Positions 45,708 through 53,721 of a stretch of 64,000 bases of DNA are shown one piece after another. This stretch comes from Arthrobacter pityocampae (GTDB taxonomy: Bacteria; Actinomycetota; Actinomycetes; Actinomycetales; Micrococcaceae). Each line of letters starts with the position of its first letter. Within the stretch, counting starts at the first letter, position 1. The position numbers and the translations under genes were made by a program. The stretch spans positions 1 through 64,000 of the forward strand of contig NZ_PRKW01000006.1 in assembly GCF_002927275.1 (NCBI RefSeq), read 5' to 3'. The notes under the pieces were generated by a model that worked only from the letters and a program-made list of their open reading frames with translations, was not told where the DNA came from and made no database searches.

Positions 45708-45722
45708 ACTGAATTCTCCCAA

Positions 45723-46134
45723 CCGCCACCGACATTTTGAGGTGTCCGGGCGCCTCGCCCGAAGCAGTTTCCACGGCAGCTGCCGGCATGCATTGGCACT
45801 ATCCCTGACGAGCGTCGCAGCCCGTCATGGCCCTCAAGTCGCAGCGCTTCGTGCAGGCGGGCAGGACCGAACGAGCACCCCCACGGGCGCGTGCCGCAGT
45901 CAATCAGCAGAGTGACTCGGCGATCATCCACCTCGAAGACCGAAGCAGGCCTTCCGCGCAGCCGGCACCGACGTTGGGCCCTGCACGATCCGGACGAGTG
46001 ATGCCATCGCACCTCGCCGAATCTGAACCATCTCAAGTACGAGTGCGCTCGAAGCACCACCCACGGCACCGGGCCTTCTGTTGCGGCGTCACGGGCGACG
46101 CCGACAGGACCTTCCCTGACCCCGTTATCGACCG
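45723..46134. other. Gap without a supported gene between DUF222/HNH and flgE
   Basis: About 410 bases. Open frames exist on both strands (for example 45587-46069 minus and 45827-46468 plus) but each runs into a known gene in another frame and neither shows a recognisable family or ribosome site. It may be decayed sequence next to the DUF222/HNH insertion. Confidence 0.5.
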
Positions 46135-46176
46135 AAAAGCGCCGGTCGGTCCATCCCGGGACCGACCGGCGCTTTT
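46135..46176 (-). terminator. Terminator after flgE
   Basis: A perfect 18-bp stem starting AAAAGCGCCGGTCGGTCC with a 6-base loop, ending in TTTT on the minus strand, about 10 bases past the flgE stop. It ends the flgB-flgE unit. Confidence 0.88.
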
Positions 46177-46186
46177 CCGTTGCGAG

Positions 46187-47032
46187 CTAGCGCTTGAGGT
46201 TCGTGAGCTCCTGGAGCACCTCGTCCGACGTCGTGATGATGCGCGCGTTCGCCTGGAACCCGCGCTGCGCCACGATCAGGTTGGTGAACTCCTGCGAGAG
46301 GTCCACGTTGGACATCTCGAGGACTCCGGCGTCGAGCGTTCCGAGGCCGTTGGCTCCGGCCGCACCGATCTCCGCAGCACCCGAGTTCGCCGTCGCCCGG
46401 TAGGACGAGCCGCCGGCCTTCTCGAGCCCCGCCGGGTTGACGAAGCCCGCGAGCGCGATCCGGCCTAGCGGCTGGCGGGTGCCATCACTGAACGCACCCA
46501 TCAGGGTGCCGTCGGGGCTGAGCATGAAGGACTCGAGCGTACCGTTCGCGGTGACCTCGCCCATCTTGGGCATCTGCAGGTCGCCCACCGCGCCCTGCTG
46601 GACCTCCCCGTTGACGGCAGGCCAGCCCTGGACGATGGAGCCGTCGGGCGTGACGAGCCGCCCATCGGCGTCGGGCGTAAAGGCTCCGGCCCGCGTGTAG
46701 AGGGTCTCGGCACCCACACGGGTGACGAAGAGTCCGTCGCCGTTGATCATCATGTCCGTCGCGCGGCCGGTGGACTGCGCCGAACCCTGCGAGAAGTTGG
46801 TGACGATGCCGGCCACCTGCGCACCCAGGCCCACCTGGGCGGGATTGGTGCCACCGAGGGCTTCCTGCGGAGCGCCGGCACCCTGCGTCAGCTGGGACAG
46901 TGTGTCCTGGAACTGGGTGGCGGACGCCTTGAAGCCCGTGGTGTTGACGTTGGCGATGTTATTGCCGGTGACGTCGAGCATGGTCTGGTGGGAGCGGAGC
47001 CCCGAGATGCCGGAGTAGAGCGAGCGAAGCAT
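46187..47032 (-). CDS. flgE: Flagellar hook or rod protein (FlgE/FlgG type)
   Basis: 281 residues. The N-terminal rod/hook signature GNNIANVNTTGFKAS and the C-terminal DLSQEFTNLIVAQRGFQANARIITTSDEV define the FlgE/F/G family. Position directly after fliK and flgD favours hook protein FlgE, but the short length also fits FlgG. It is the only FlgE/F/G-type gene in the window, so one of hook or distal rod must be encoded elsewhere or be missing. Confidence 0.85.
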   Translation of the reverse strand: MLRSLYSGISGLRSHQTMLDVTGNNIANVNTTGFKASATQFQDTLSQLTQGAGAPQEALGGTNPAQVGLGAQVAGIVTNFSQGSAQSTGRATDMMINGDGLFVTRVGAETLYTRAGAFTPDADGRLVTPDGSIVQGWPAVNGEVQQGAVGDLQMPKMGEVTANGTLESFMLSPDGTLMGAFSDGTRQPLGRIALAGFVNPAGLEKAGGSSYRATANSGAAEIGAAGANGLGTLDAGVLEMSNVDLSQEFTNLIVAQRGFQANARIITTSDEVLQELTNLKR

Positions 47033-47083
47033 GATGATGCCTTTCGGAGACGGAACGGGCGGATCAGGAAGTCAAAGGTGGGA

Positions 47084-47524
47084 TCAGGACAGCGGTACGG
47101 GCGTCGGTGTGGGGAGCGTACCCACACCGGACACGAGGTCGAGGGCGATGCTCTTCCCGCCGATGGTGACGGTGGGGACCGGCCCGCTGTAGGAGACAGC
47201 GGTCGCCAGGCCTCGGGCCTCGACGCCGTCCAAGCCCGTGTAGGAGACCTCGTTGCCGATCAGCGCAGCTGCGGAGGATCGCATCTGGAGGTGGAAGTTC
47301 TCCTCGCTGACGCCGGTCATCTGAGTGATCTTCTCCATCATGGCCAGTTGCGTGGTCTGCGCGATCATCTCGTTGGTGTCCATGGGCGCGCTGGGATCCT
47401 GGTTGCGGAGCTGGTTGACGAGCAGGGACATGAACACTTCCGAGTCCATGGTCTGCTTCCGGGTCCCGGGGGCAGGGGTCTCGGTGGGGGCGAAGGTCGC
47501 GGACGCGACGGGGTCGATGGGCAT
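47084..47524 (-). CDS. flgD: Flagellar hook capping protein FlgD
   Basis: 146 residues. The conserved N-terminal FlgD region is clear (DSEVFMSLLVNQLRNQDPSAPMDTNEMIAQ, key residues LLVNQLRNQDP). The C-terminal part is short, so the Tudor/FnIII hook-cap domains of larger FlgD proteins are reduced. GGAAGGA precedes the ATG, 14 bases after the fliK stop. Confidence 0.9.
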   Translation of the reverse strand: MPIDPVASATFAPTETPAPGTRKQTMDSEVFMSLLVNQLRNQDPSAPMDTNEMIAQTTQLAMMEKITQMTGVSEENFHLQMRSSAAALIGNEVSYTGLDGVEARGLATAVSYSGPVPTVTIGGKSIALDLVSGVGTLPTPTPVPLS

Positions 47525-47538
47525 GGTGTCCTTCCGGA

Positions 47539-49470
47539 TCAGGCGAAGAGGTCGAGGGCGGAGGAACCTGCGGCGGGGTTTCTGGTCCAGGAGGAGTCCT
47601 GAATCGTCCCGCGGGCCGTGGGTGCAGTCGTAGTGGTGGAGCGGAACGGCCCGTCCCGGTGGTCGTCCCGGTGGTCGCCCGGTGTGCCGGTCCCGAGATC
47701 GAGCGATGCGGACAGACCCGACGACGACGCCTCGCGCCGCAGCTCGGGTAGTGCCTGCTTGAGGGCCTCCCGGCCGGTGTCCGTGGAGGAGAAGAACTCG
47801 AGCCTGGTGCCGTCCGACGTGAAGCTGGCCCGGATGGTGATCGGACCGAGATCGTCGGGCGCGACGGTGACGGTGATGGTGCTCGTCCCGCCCGGGGCGT
47901 CGGCCGCGGACTGGGCGAGCACGAACGCGTGACCGCCCAGTTGCTGGGGCAGGGGAGCCGCTGCCGGTCGGACCGGTGCCGCCGCTGACGCATCGGAGGA
48001 CCCGACGACGGCGCCCGCGGACATCGGGTGCGCGGGTGCCGGCAGGTCGACGCGTCCTGATGCGGGCTGCAGATCGGCCCCGGGCTGCCCGGTGGTTGCG
48101 TCAGGGTTAGGGGTCTGCGCACCTGAATCAGCGGCGGCCTGCATTCCGGTCTCCGTAGCGACCGGCGCACCAGGATCGACGGCGTCCGGCGCCTCGCCCT
48201 CTGCTCCTGCGCCGGTCGGGGTGGCCTCGGGCGGGATGGTCTCGGACGCCGGGACCAGGCCGGGCACGACGCCGTCCGCCGAACCAGCCTGCACCAGAGG
48301 ACCAACCGAACCAGCCTGAACGGAAGCACCAGCCGAAGCAGCCGAAGCAGCTTGGACCAGAGGACCAGGCGGAGCAACTGCAGCGCCTGCACCCGCGGAA
48401 TCGGCCGCCCCCAACAATGACGCGACACCGATGACCGTGCCCGGTGGCGTCACTCCAGCGTCGCTTCCCGGCGATGTGGCGACAGTGCCGGCGCTCGACG
48501 ACGTCACCACCGTGCCGGTGCCGGCTCCCGACGACGCCGTCCCGTGAGCGGCTGCTGCGGACACATCCATTCGGGACTCGGCAACCAGTGTCGCCGGGCC
48601 CTCCGCAAGTGCCGGGACCACTACGGTGTTTGTACCCATGACCCCGTGAGCGGGTGATGCCGTGCTTCCGTAGGCACTCGAATCGCCCCTGAATGACGAA
48701 GCGGCACCGGGTTCGACTGTTCCAGGGGCCGAGTTCATTGCCTGTGGAACGGACCCACCGCCCACGAATGATGAGACTGCCACGGATGATGAATGCGTTG
48801 CCGGGGCGATCGCGGTATCCGGGATGGCACGACCGGCACGGTCAGCAGGATCCGCACCGTCAGCACGGTCAGCGCGACCCGCACCGTCAGCACCGTCAGC
48901 ACCGTCAGCACCGTCAGCACCGTCAGCACCGTCAGCACCGTCAGCACCGTCAGCACCGTCAGCACCGTCAGCACCGTCAGCACCGTCAGCACCGTCAGCA
49001 CGGTCAGCACGGTCAGCACCGTTAGCACGGTCAGCACGGTCAGCGCGATCTGCACTGTCAGCATGACCGGGCCGATCCACACGGTCCGCCGAAGTCTGCG
49101 CGGCCAGGCGCGCCCGGTTCGCTGCTGAGCCCGGCCCGGGTCCTGCTGAGGAGCGACCGGCACGGTCTGCGGCGGACTCCGGGCGTCGACCAGCGACAGG
49201 GCCGGCATCGCGGCCGGCATACCGGTCGACCGCAGGACCCGCGACACCGCGGTCGACCACACGACCCGTGCCGCTACCCGCACCACGACCCCCTAGCCCG
49301 CCGATTCCCCGGTCGCCCGTGACCTCGCCCGGGCGCTCCCCAACGTGCGTCCGGTACAGGTCGCCGAAGGACGCCGCCGAGTTCCTGTCGCGGGACCCGA
49401 CACCCGGACGGAACGGATCGCCTGCTGCGCGCGGAACGGCGGCGGCGGGCGGCCCCTGAACGGGCGTCAT
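47539..49470 (-). CDS. fliK: Flagellar hook-length control protein FliK with a 9-bp minisatellite
   Basis: 643 residues from ATG 49470, overlapping the upstream stop in ATGA. The C-terminal hook-switch domain is typical (ITVTVAPDDLGPITIRASF, EALKQALPELRREASSSGL). The N-terminal half is low-complexity: Arg/Asp/Gly-rich, then a long run of Asp-Gly-Ala triplets encoded by a 9-bp tandem array (48827-49060), then Ala/Gly/Val/Pro-rich sequence. FliK acts as a ruler for hook length, so the repeat lies in the part whose length should matter. Confidence 0.88.
   Translation of the reverse strand: MTPVQGPPAAAVPRAAGDPFRPGVGSRDRNSAASFGDLYRTHVGERPGEVTGDRGIGGLGGRGAGSGTGRVVDRGVAGPAVDRYAGRDAGPVAGRRPESAADRAGRSSAGPGPGSAANRARLAAQTSADRVDRPGHADSADRADRADRANGADRADRADGADGADGADGADGADGADGADGADGADGADGADGADGAGRADRADGADPADRAGRAIPDTAIAPATHSSSVAVSSFVGGGSVPQAMNSAPGTVEPGAASSFRGDSSAYGSTASPAHGVMGTNTVVVPALAEGPATLVAESRMDVSAAAAHGTASSGAGTGTVVTSSSAGTVATSPGSDAGVTPPGTVIGVASLLGAADSAGAGAAVAPPGPLVQAASAASAGASVQAGSVGPLVQAGSADGVVPGLVPASETIPPEATPTGAGAEGEAPDAVDPGAPVATETGMQAAADSGAQTPNPDATTGQPGADLQPASGRVDLPAPAHPMSAGAVVGSSDASAAAPVRPAAAPLPQQLGGHAFVLAQSAADAPGGTSTITVTVAPDDLGPITIRASFTSDGTRLEFFSSTDTGREALKQALPELRREASSSGLSASLDLGTGTPGDHRDDHRDGPFRSTTTTAPTARGTIQDSSWTRNPAAGSSALDLFA
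48827..49060 (-). repeat. 9-bp in-frame minisatellite inside fliK
   Basis: 26 consecutive 9-base units of GCACCGTCA or near variants (plus-strand view) with unbroken phase; 13 in a row (48881-48997) are identical. Each encodes Asp-Gly-Ala or Asp-Arg-Ala on the minus strand, so gain or loss of units keeps the frame. Confidence 0.92.
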
Positions 49471-50348
49471 CGCGCCATGCTCGCGAGGAAGGCAGCCTGG
49501 GCCGAGAGGGCCGCGTCGACCGATTCGGAGACCGCCGGCGCTGCGACAGGGGCACCCATAGCTGCAGCCCCTGCGGGATCCGTCGGCAGGATGCGGCGGA
49601 TGGTGGTGATGTTCGCGTCGGTCTCCCACATGTCCCGGACCGCGACGGTCTTGCCGGGTTGCGGGGCATCGATCGCCTTGCCTCCGCCGAGGTACATGGA
49701 CACGTGGCCGCCGTCGAAGCTGAACAGGAGGTCACCAGGCTGGGCCTGCGCGAGCGACGGGACCTGCGTCCCCGCGTTCATCTGGTCCCAGGTCACGCGC
49801 GGCAACTGGATGCCGATGTCCGAGTACGCACGCTGCACGAAGCTCGAGCAGTCGAGGCCCGACGCCGGGTCGGTGCCGCCCCAGACGTAGGGGACACCCT
49901 CGTAGGACCGCGCAGCCTCGATAAGCCGGGCCGCGTCCGCGGAGGCCGGAACGGGAACCGGCGCGGTGTCCGCAGGCACGACGGGCGCCGGTGATTCGGC
50001 AGCGGGAGCAACGACCGGGGCGGCGTCGGCCGCACCGGCGCCGACGACACCCGACGTACCGGACGCACCCGATGCACCCGATGCACCCGATGCACCCGAT
50101 GCACCCGGAGCAGCGGACGGACCCGGAGTACCGGAGGCACCCGCGAGCGCATTGGCGAACAGATCCGCCGACGAACCCGCCGCCGCCTTCGACGATCCCG
50201 TCGAAGTGGCGCTCGCCGCCGAGGCCCCGGCAGAGGAGGCGCCCGCCGTCGTTGCCGGAGCAGCCTGCGCCCGCGTCGGCGGGGTGGAGAGCATGGTCAG
50301 GGTGGACTGGATCTGCTGGATACGGCCCACCGCGTCGGTGATCGTCAT
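49467..50348 (-). CDS. NlpC/P60 peptidoglycan hydrolase of the flagellar unit
   Basis: 293 residues. The N-terminal TDAVGRIQQIQSTL helix is followed by a long Ala/Ser/Gly/Thr/Pro linker including five Gly-Ala-Ser repeats, then an NlpC/P60 domain: VPYVWGGTDPASGLDCSSFVQ (catalytic Cys), GDLLFSFDGGHVSMYLGGG (catalytic His). Encoded between fliJ and fliK, it probably opens the wall for rod growth, the job FlgJ does in Gram-negatives. No classical signal peptide is seen, so export through the flagellar apparatus is possible. Confidence 0.85.
   Translation of the reverse strand: MTITDAVGRIQQIQSTLTMLSTPPTRAQAAPATTAGASSAGASAASATSTGSSKAAAGSSADLFANALAGASGTPGPSAAPGASGASGASGASGASGTSGVVGAGAADAAPVVAPAAESPAPVVPADTAPVPVPASADAARLIEAARSYEGVPYVWGGTDPASGLDCSSFVQRAYSDIGIQLPRVTWDQMNAGTQVPSLAQAQPGDLLFSFDGGHVSMYLGGGKAIDAPQPGKTVAVRDMWETDANITTIRRILPTDPAGAAAMGAPVAAPAVSESVDAALSAQAAFLASMAR
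50059..50107 (-). repeat. 9-bp repeat in the NlpC/P60 gene
   Basis: Five near-identical in-frame 9-base units (CGATGCACC, plus-strand view) encode Gly-Ala-Ser repeats in the linker before the catalytic domain. Confidence 0.8.
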
Positions 50349-50779
50349 GGTCTTTCCTCTGCACCGCGCCGGGCACTGCTGACCGAGGCGAGTTCGTCGA
50401 GGACACGCTGCTCGGCGCCGATCAGCGCCGCAGCCTCCGTGTCCCGGTGGCGGTCCTCGAGCTTCTCGAGACCCATGGTCGCCGCGCGTGCTGCGCGGTA
50501 CTGGTCCTGTGCACGGTGCTGCTCACCCTGCAGGTGCGCCTCGAGGGCGTGGAGGTCGGCCATCATGCTGCGTGCCGAGGCCCTGGCCGCGGCCACTGCA
50601 TAGAGCGATGCCGAGCCCGCGGGGCTGATGTCCGTGCCGTCGAGGGCGTCGTTCAGCACCTCGGCGCGGGTGCGTGATGACCGGAGGCGTTCGTTCGCTG
50701 CCGCCAGGGATCCCGCGGCCTCCTCCTCGCGCAGCTGGCGCAGCCGGAGCAGGCCCGCCAGGGGGAACTGTCGTGCCAT
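50345..50779 (-). CDS. fliJ: Flagellar export chaperone-like protein FliJ
   Basis: 144 residues, almost entirely coiled coil. FPLAGLLRLRQLREEEAAGSLA is the FliJ-type N-terminus. FliJ links the FliI ATPase to the export gate. The ATG overlaps the fliI stop by one base. Confidence 0.85.
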   Translation of the reverse strand: MARQFPLAGLLRLRQLREEEAAGSLAAANERLRSSRTRAEVLNDALDGTDISPAGSASLYAVAAARASARSMMADLHALEAHLQGEQHRAQDQYRAARAATMGLEKLEDRHRDTEAAALIGAEQRVLDELASVSSARRGAEERP

Positions 50780-52107
50780 CAGGAGACTCCCATCGAGGTG
50801 GTGAGGTGGGCGAGGCGGTTCCAGGCGTCGTCGAACGGGGTCTGCTCGTCCATCCGCTGCTGCAGGAACGCGGTGATCCCGGCCTCGTGGTTCAGCGCGG
50901 CGTCGACCAGCGGATTGGACCCGCGGGCGTACGCACCGACGTCGATGAGATCCTGGGCTGCCTTCCGCGCGGCGAGCGTCCTGCGCAGGACGGCGGCGAC
51001 CGCCGCCTGCTCGCGCGTGGTCACACGGGACGCCACCCGTGAGATCGAGGCCAGCGGGTCGATCGACGGGAAGTGTCCTGCGACGGCGAGCTTGCGGTCG
51101 AGCACCACGTGCCCGTCGAGGATGGACCGTGCCGCGTCGGCGACGGGCTCGTTGTGGTCGTCGCCGTCCACGAGCACGGTGTACATGCCGGTCACGGACC
51201 CTCTCGCGCCGGTCCCGGCACGTTCGAGGAGCTGGGCGAGCAGGGAGAAGGTGGACGGCGGGTAGCCGCGGGTGGCGGGTGGTTCGCCGACGCTCAGGCC
51301 GATCTCGCGCTGCGCCATCGCGACCCGCGTGAGCGAGTCCATCATGAGCATGACGTCGGCGCCGCCGTCACGGAACGCCTCCGCGATCCGGGTGGCCACG
51401 AACGCGGCACGCAGGCGCAGGAGCGCCGGTTCGTCCGACGTCGAAACGACCACGATCGAGCGGGCGAGGCCCTCGGCACCGAGATCGTCCTCGAGGAAGT
51501 CCCGCACCTCACGGCCGCGCTCCCCCACGAGGGCGATCACGGAGACGGCGGCGTCCGTGCCGCGGGCGATCATCGACAGCAGCGAGGACTTGCCGACCCC
51601 GGACCCGGCGAACAGACCCATCCGCTGCCCGCGGCCCACCGTGGTGAGCGTGTCCATCACACGCACGCCGAGCTGGAGCGGTTCGGTGATGCGGGTGCGT
51701 TCCAGCGCAGGCGGCGGCGTGTTGTCCAGCGACACCCACGCGACATCGGTGAGCGGCCCCCGCCCGTCGATGGGCCGACCCACGCCGTCGAGCACGCGGC
51801 CCAGCAGCCCCGGACCCACCGGCACCAGGAGCGGACCCCCGTGCGCACGGACGGGGGCTCCCGCCTGGATCCCGGAGAGGTGGGCGTACGGCATGCAGCG
51901 CAGCCCGGTGAGCGAGGCAGCGACCACCTCGGCATCGACGGTGCCGGAGCCGGCGGTGGGGTCCCCGATCGTGACGACGTCCCCGATGGCGCAGTCGAGG
52001 CCCACGACGTCGACGCCGAGTCCCACGACGGACGCGACCCTGCCGTACCGCTGGGGCGCGGCGGCAGCGCGGGCGAGGCCGACGGCGTCGTCGATGGCGA
52101 GGCTCAT
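50779..52107 (-). CDS. fliI: Flagellum-specific ATPase FliI
   Basis: 442 residues from ATG 52107. Walker A GLFAGSGVGKSSLL, ALVGERGREVRDFL, Walker B VMLMMDSLTRVAMAQREIGL and GEPPATRGYPPSTF are the F1-like export ATPase motifs. The ATG overlaps the fliH stop in ATGA; upstream in-frame codons lie within fliH. Confidence 0.95.
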   Translation of the reverse strand: MSLAIDDAVGLARAAAAPQRYGRVASVVGLGVDVVGLDCAIGDVVTIGDPTAGSGTVDAEVVAASLTGLRCMPYAHLSGIQAGAPVRAHGGPLLVPVGPGLLGRVLDGVGRPIDGRGPLTDVAWVSLDNTPPPALERTRITEPLQLGVRVMDTLTTVGRGQRMGLFAGSGVGKSSLLSMIARGTDAAVSVIALVGERGREVRDFLEDDLGAEGLARSIVVVSTSDEPALLRLRAAFVATRIAEAFRDGGADVMLMMDSLTRVAMAQREIGLSVGEPPATRGYPPSTFSLLAQLLERAGTGARGSVTGMYTVLVDGDDHNEPVADAARSILDGHVVLDRKLAVAGHFPSIDPLASISRVASRVTTREQAAVAAVLRRTLAARKAAQDLIDVGAYARGSNPLVDAALNHEAGITAFLQQRMDEQTPFDDAWNRLAHLTTSMGVS

Positions 52108-52709
52108 GCGGCACCCCCTGCGGCGAGGGCGGTCCGCACACGGGCGAGGGCGGTGCCGAGGCGTGCATCCACATGGCCGTCCGGGCACTCCGCGACGGCG
52201 TCGCCGCGTTGGAGGGAGGCATCGGGCACGAGCTGCACGGTGGCCGGCGCGTCATCCGGGCTGAGCAGGGCGAGGTCCGCGGGATGCAGGCGCACAGTGC
52301 GCACCTGCACATCCTCCGCTCCCTGGAGGGCCCGCGCGACGGCGGCTCGCGCCGAGGACGGCCCGTCCTCCAGGGCCCGGCCCAGCAGGGCCTCGGTGAT
52401 GTGGACGGCGGCGTCGAGGATCCGGGTGCGGGCCTCGTCCAGGACCGGGGCGGTCCGCGCGTCGAAGGCCCGCGCTGCTGCGTCGAGGACCCGCAGTCGC
52501 TCCGCGAGGGCGTCATCGGCCCGTGCGCGGGCGGCGGCGTGGTCGGCCTCGAGCCGTAGGCGGCGCTCCGCGAGTTCGGCGCGGGCGAGGGCCAGCCCGT
52601 CGGCGTACCCGGCGGCGTGCCCCTGGGCGACGGCGGCGTGGTGCGTGGCCTGCCCCGAGCCGGGACCGAGACGCGGGAAGGCGACGGGGGTCAGGGCGTC
52701 AGTCGACAT
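52104..52709 (-). CDS. fliH: Flagellar assembly protein FliH
   Basis: 201 residues: an Ala/Arg-rich coiled coil after AQGHAAGYADGLA, and a C-terminal E-type ATPase-stator-like domain. It regulates FliI. Identification relies on position between fliG and fliI plus overall form. It overlaps fliG by 11 bases. Confidence 0.82.
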   Translation of the reverse strand: MSTDALTPVAFPRLGPGSGQATHHAAVAQGHAAGYADGLALARAELAERRLRLEADHAAARARADDALAERLRVLDAAARAFDARTAPVLDEARTRILDAAVHITEALLGRALEDGPSSARAAVARALQGAEDVQVRTVRLHPADLALLSPDDAPATVQLVPDASLQRGDAVAECPDGHVDARLGTALARVRTALAAGGAA

Positions 52710-53721
52710 ACTCGTCCTCCTCCCCGCGCTGGATGGTGATGGTGCCCTGCGCCTCGAGGTCGCGGATGGCGCGCACCACCTCGGCGCGGGCCTCCTCGAT
52801 CTGCGACATGCGGACGGGCCCGACGGCGCGGATCTCGTCGTCGAGGATCTCCCGGTTGCGCTCGGAGACGTTGGAGCGGATCACGGTGACCACGGCTTCG
52901 GCGGCGCCCTTCATCGCGAGGGCGAGGACGGCGGTGTCGATGCCGCGCAGCACCTGCTGCACGTCGCGACGCTCGAAGTGGACGATGTCCGCGAAGGTCA
53001 ACATGCGGGCGCGGACCTCCTCGGCCAGGGCCGGGTCACGGGTCTCGAGGCCGTCGAGCAGTGCGCGTTCGGTGCCGATGTCGGCCCGGTTGATGATGTC
53101 CACGAGCGGCTGGATGCCGCCGATCGCCGTCGTGCCCCGCCGCGGCGCCGCGACGGCACCGGCCCGGATCCTGATGGTGTCGGCCACGATGGACACGGCC
53201 TCCGGCGTCGCGGAGCCCATGGTCGCGATGCACTGGGCCACGTCGGTGCCGGTGTCCTGGTTCAGGGCGGCCAGGACCACCGACGCGCGCTCCGGCTTGA
53301 GGTGCGCGAGGACCAGGGCGATGGTCTGCGGGAGCTCGCCCTCGAGGACGGTCTGGATCTGGCCGGGCTCCACGCTGTCGAGGAACTCGAAGGACTTCCC
53401 GGCCGCGGTCGAGGCCAGGCGCCCCACCACGCCCGCTGCACGCTCCGCGCCGAAGGAGGACTCGAGCAGCCCGATGGCCACGTCCATCCCGCCGCGCGTC
53501 CGGCGTCGGCCGCTGGTGCTCAGCTCGTGGAACTCGGCGAGTGCCTCCTCGGCGGCGGCGGGCTCCACCCGGCGCAGGCGCACGATCTCCGCGACGATCT
53601 CCTCGGCCTCGGCCTCGGACATCTGCTTGAGGACCTCGGACGCCCGGTGCTGATCGAGCTGCATGAGCACCATGGCGGCCTTCTGCGTCCCGGTCACGGC
53701 CGTGCGGGCGAGCGTGCTCAT
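52699..53721 (-). CDS. fliG: Flagellar motor switch protein FliG
   Basis: 340 residues. TGTQKAAMVLMQLDQHRASEVLKQM starts the N-terminal FliF-binding domain; the middle domain ends IINRADIGTERALLDGLETRD; the C-terminal torque helix region is FADIVHFERRDVQQVLRGI. The C-terminal Asp/Glu/Arg pattern supports MotA interaction. ATGA overlap with fliF. Confidence 0.95.
   Translation of the reverse strand: MSTLARTAVTGTQKAAMVLMQLDQHRASEVLKQMSEAEAEEIVAEIVRLRRVEPAAAEEALAEFHELSTSGRRRTRGGMDVAIGLLESSFGAERAAGVVGRLASTAAGKSFEFLDSVEPGQIQTVLEGELPQTIALVLAHLKPERASVVLAALNQDTGTDVAQCIATMGSATPEAVSIVADTIRIRAGAVAAPRRGTTAIGGIQPLVDIINRADIGTERALLDGLETRDPALAEEVRARMLTFADIVHFERRDVQQVLRGIDTAVLALAMKGAAEAVVTVIRSNVSERNREILDDEIRAVGPVRMSQIEEARAEVVRAIRDLEAQGTITIQRGEEDEYVD

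Noticed and set aside
45827-46468. Plus-strand frame of 213 residues beside flgE
   Set aside because: Its second half is antisense to flgE and crosses the terminator; no family match or ribosome site.
48827-49060. CRISPR-like appearance of the 9-bp array
   Set aside because: Units are contiguous, with no spacers, and lie in frame inside fliK; no cas genes are present.
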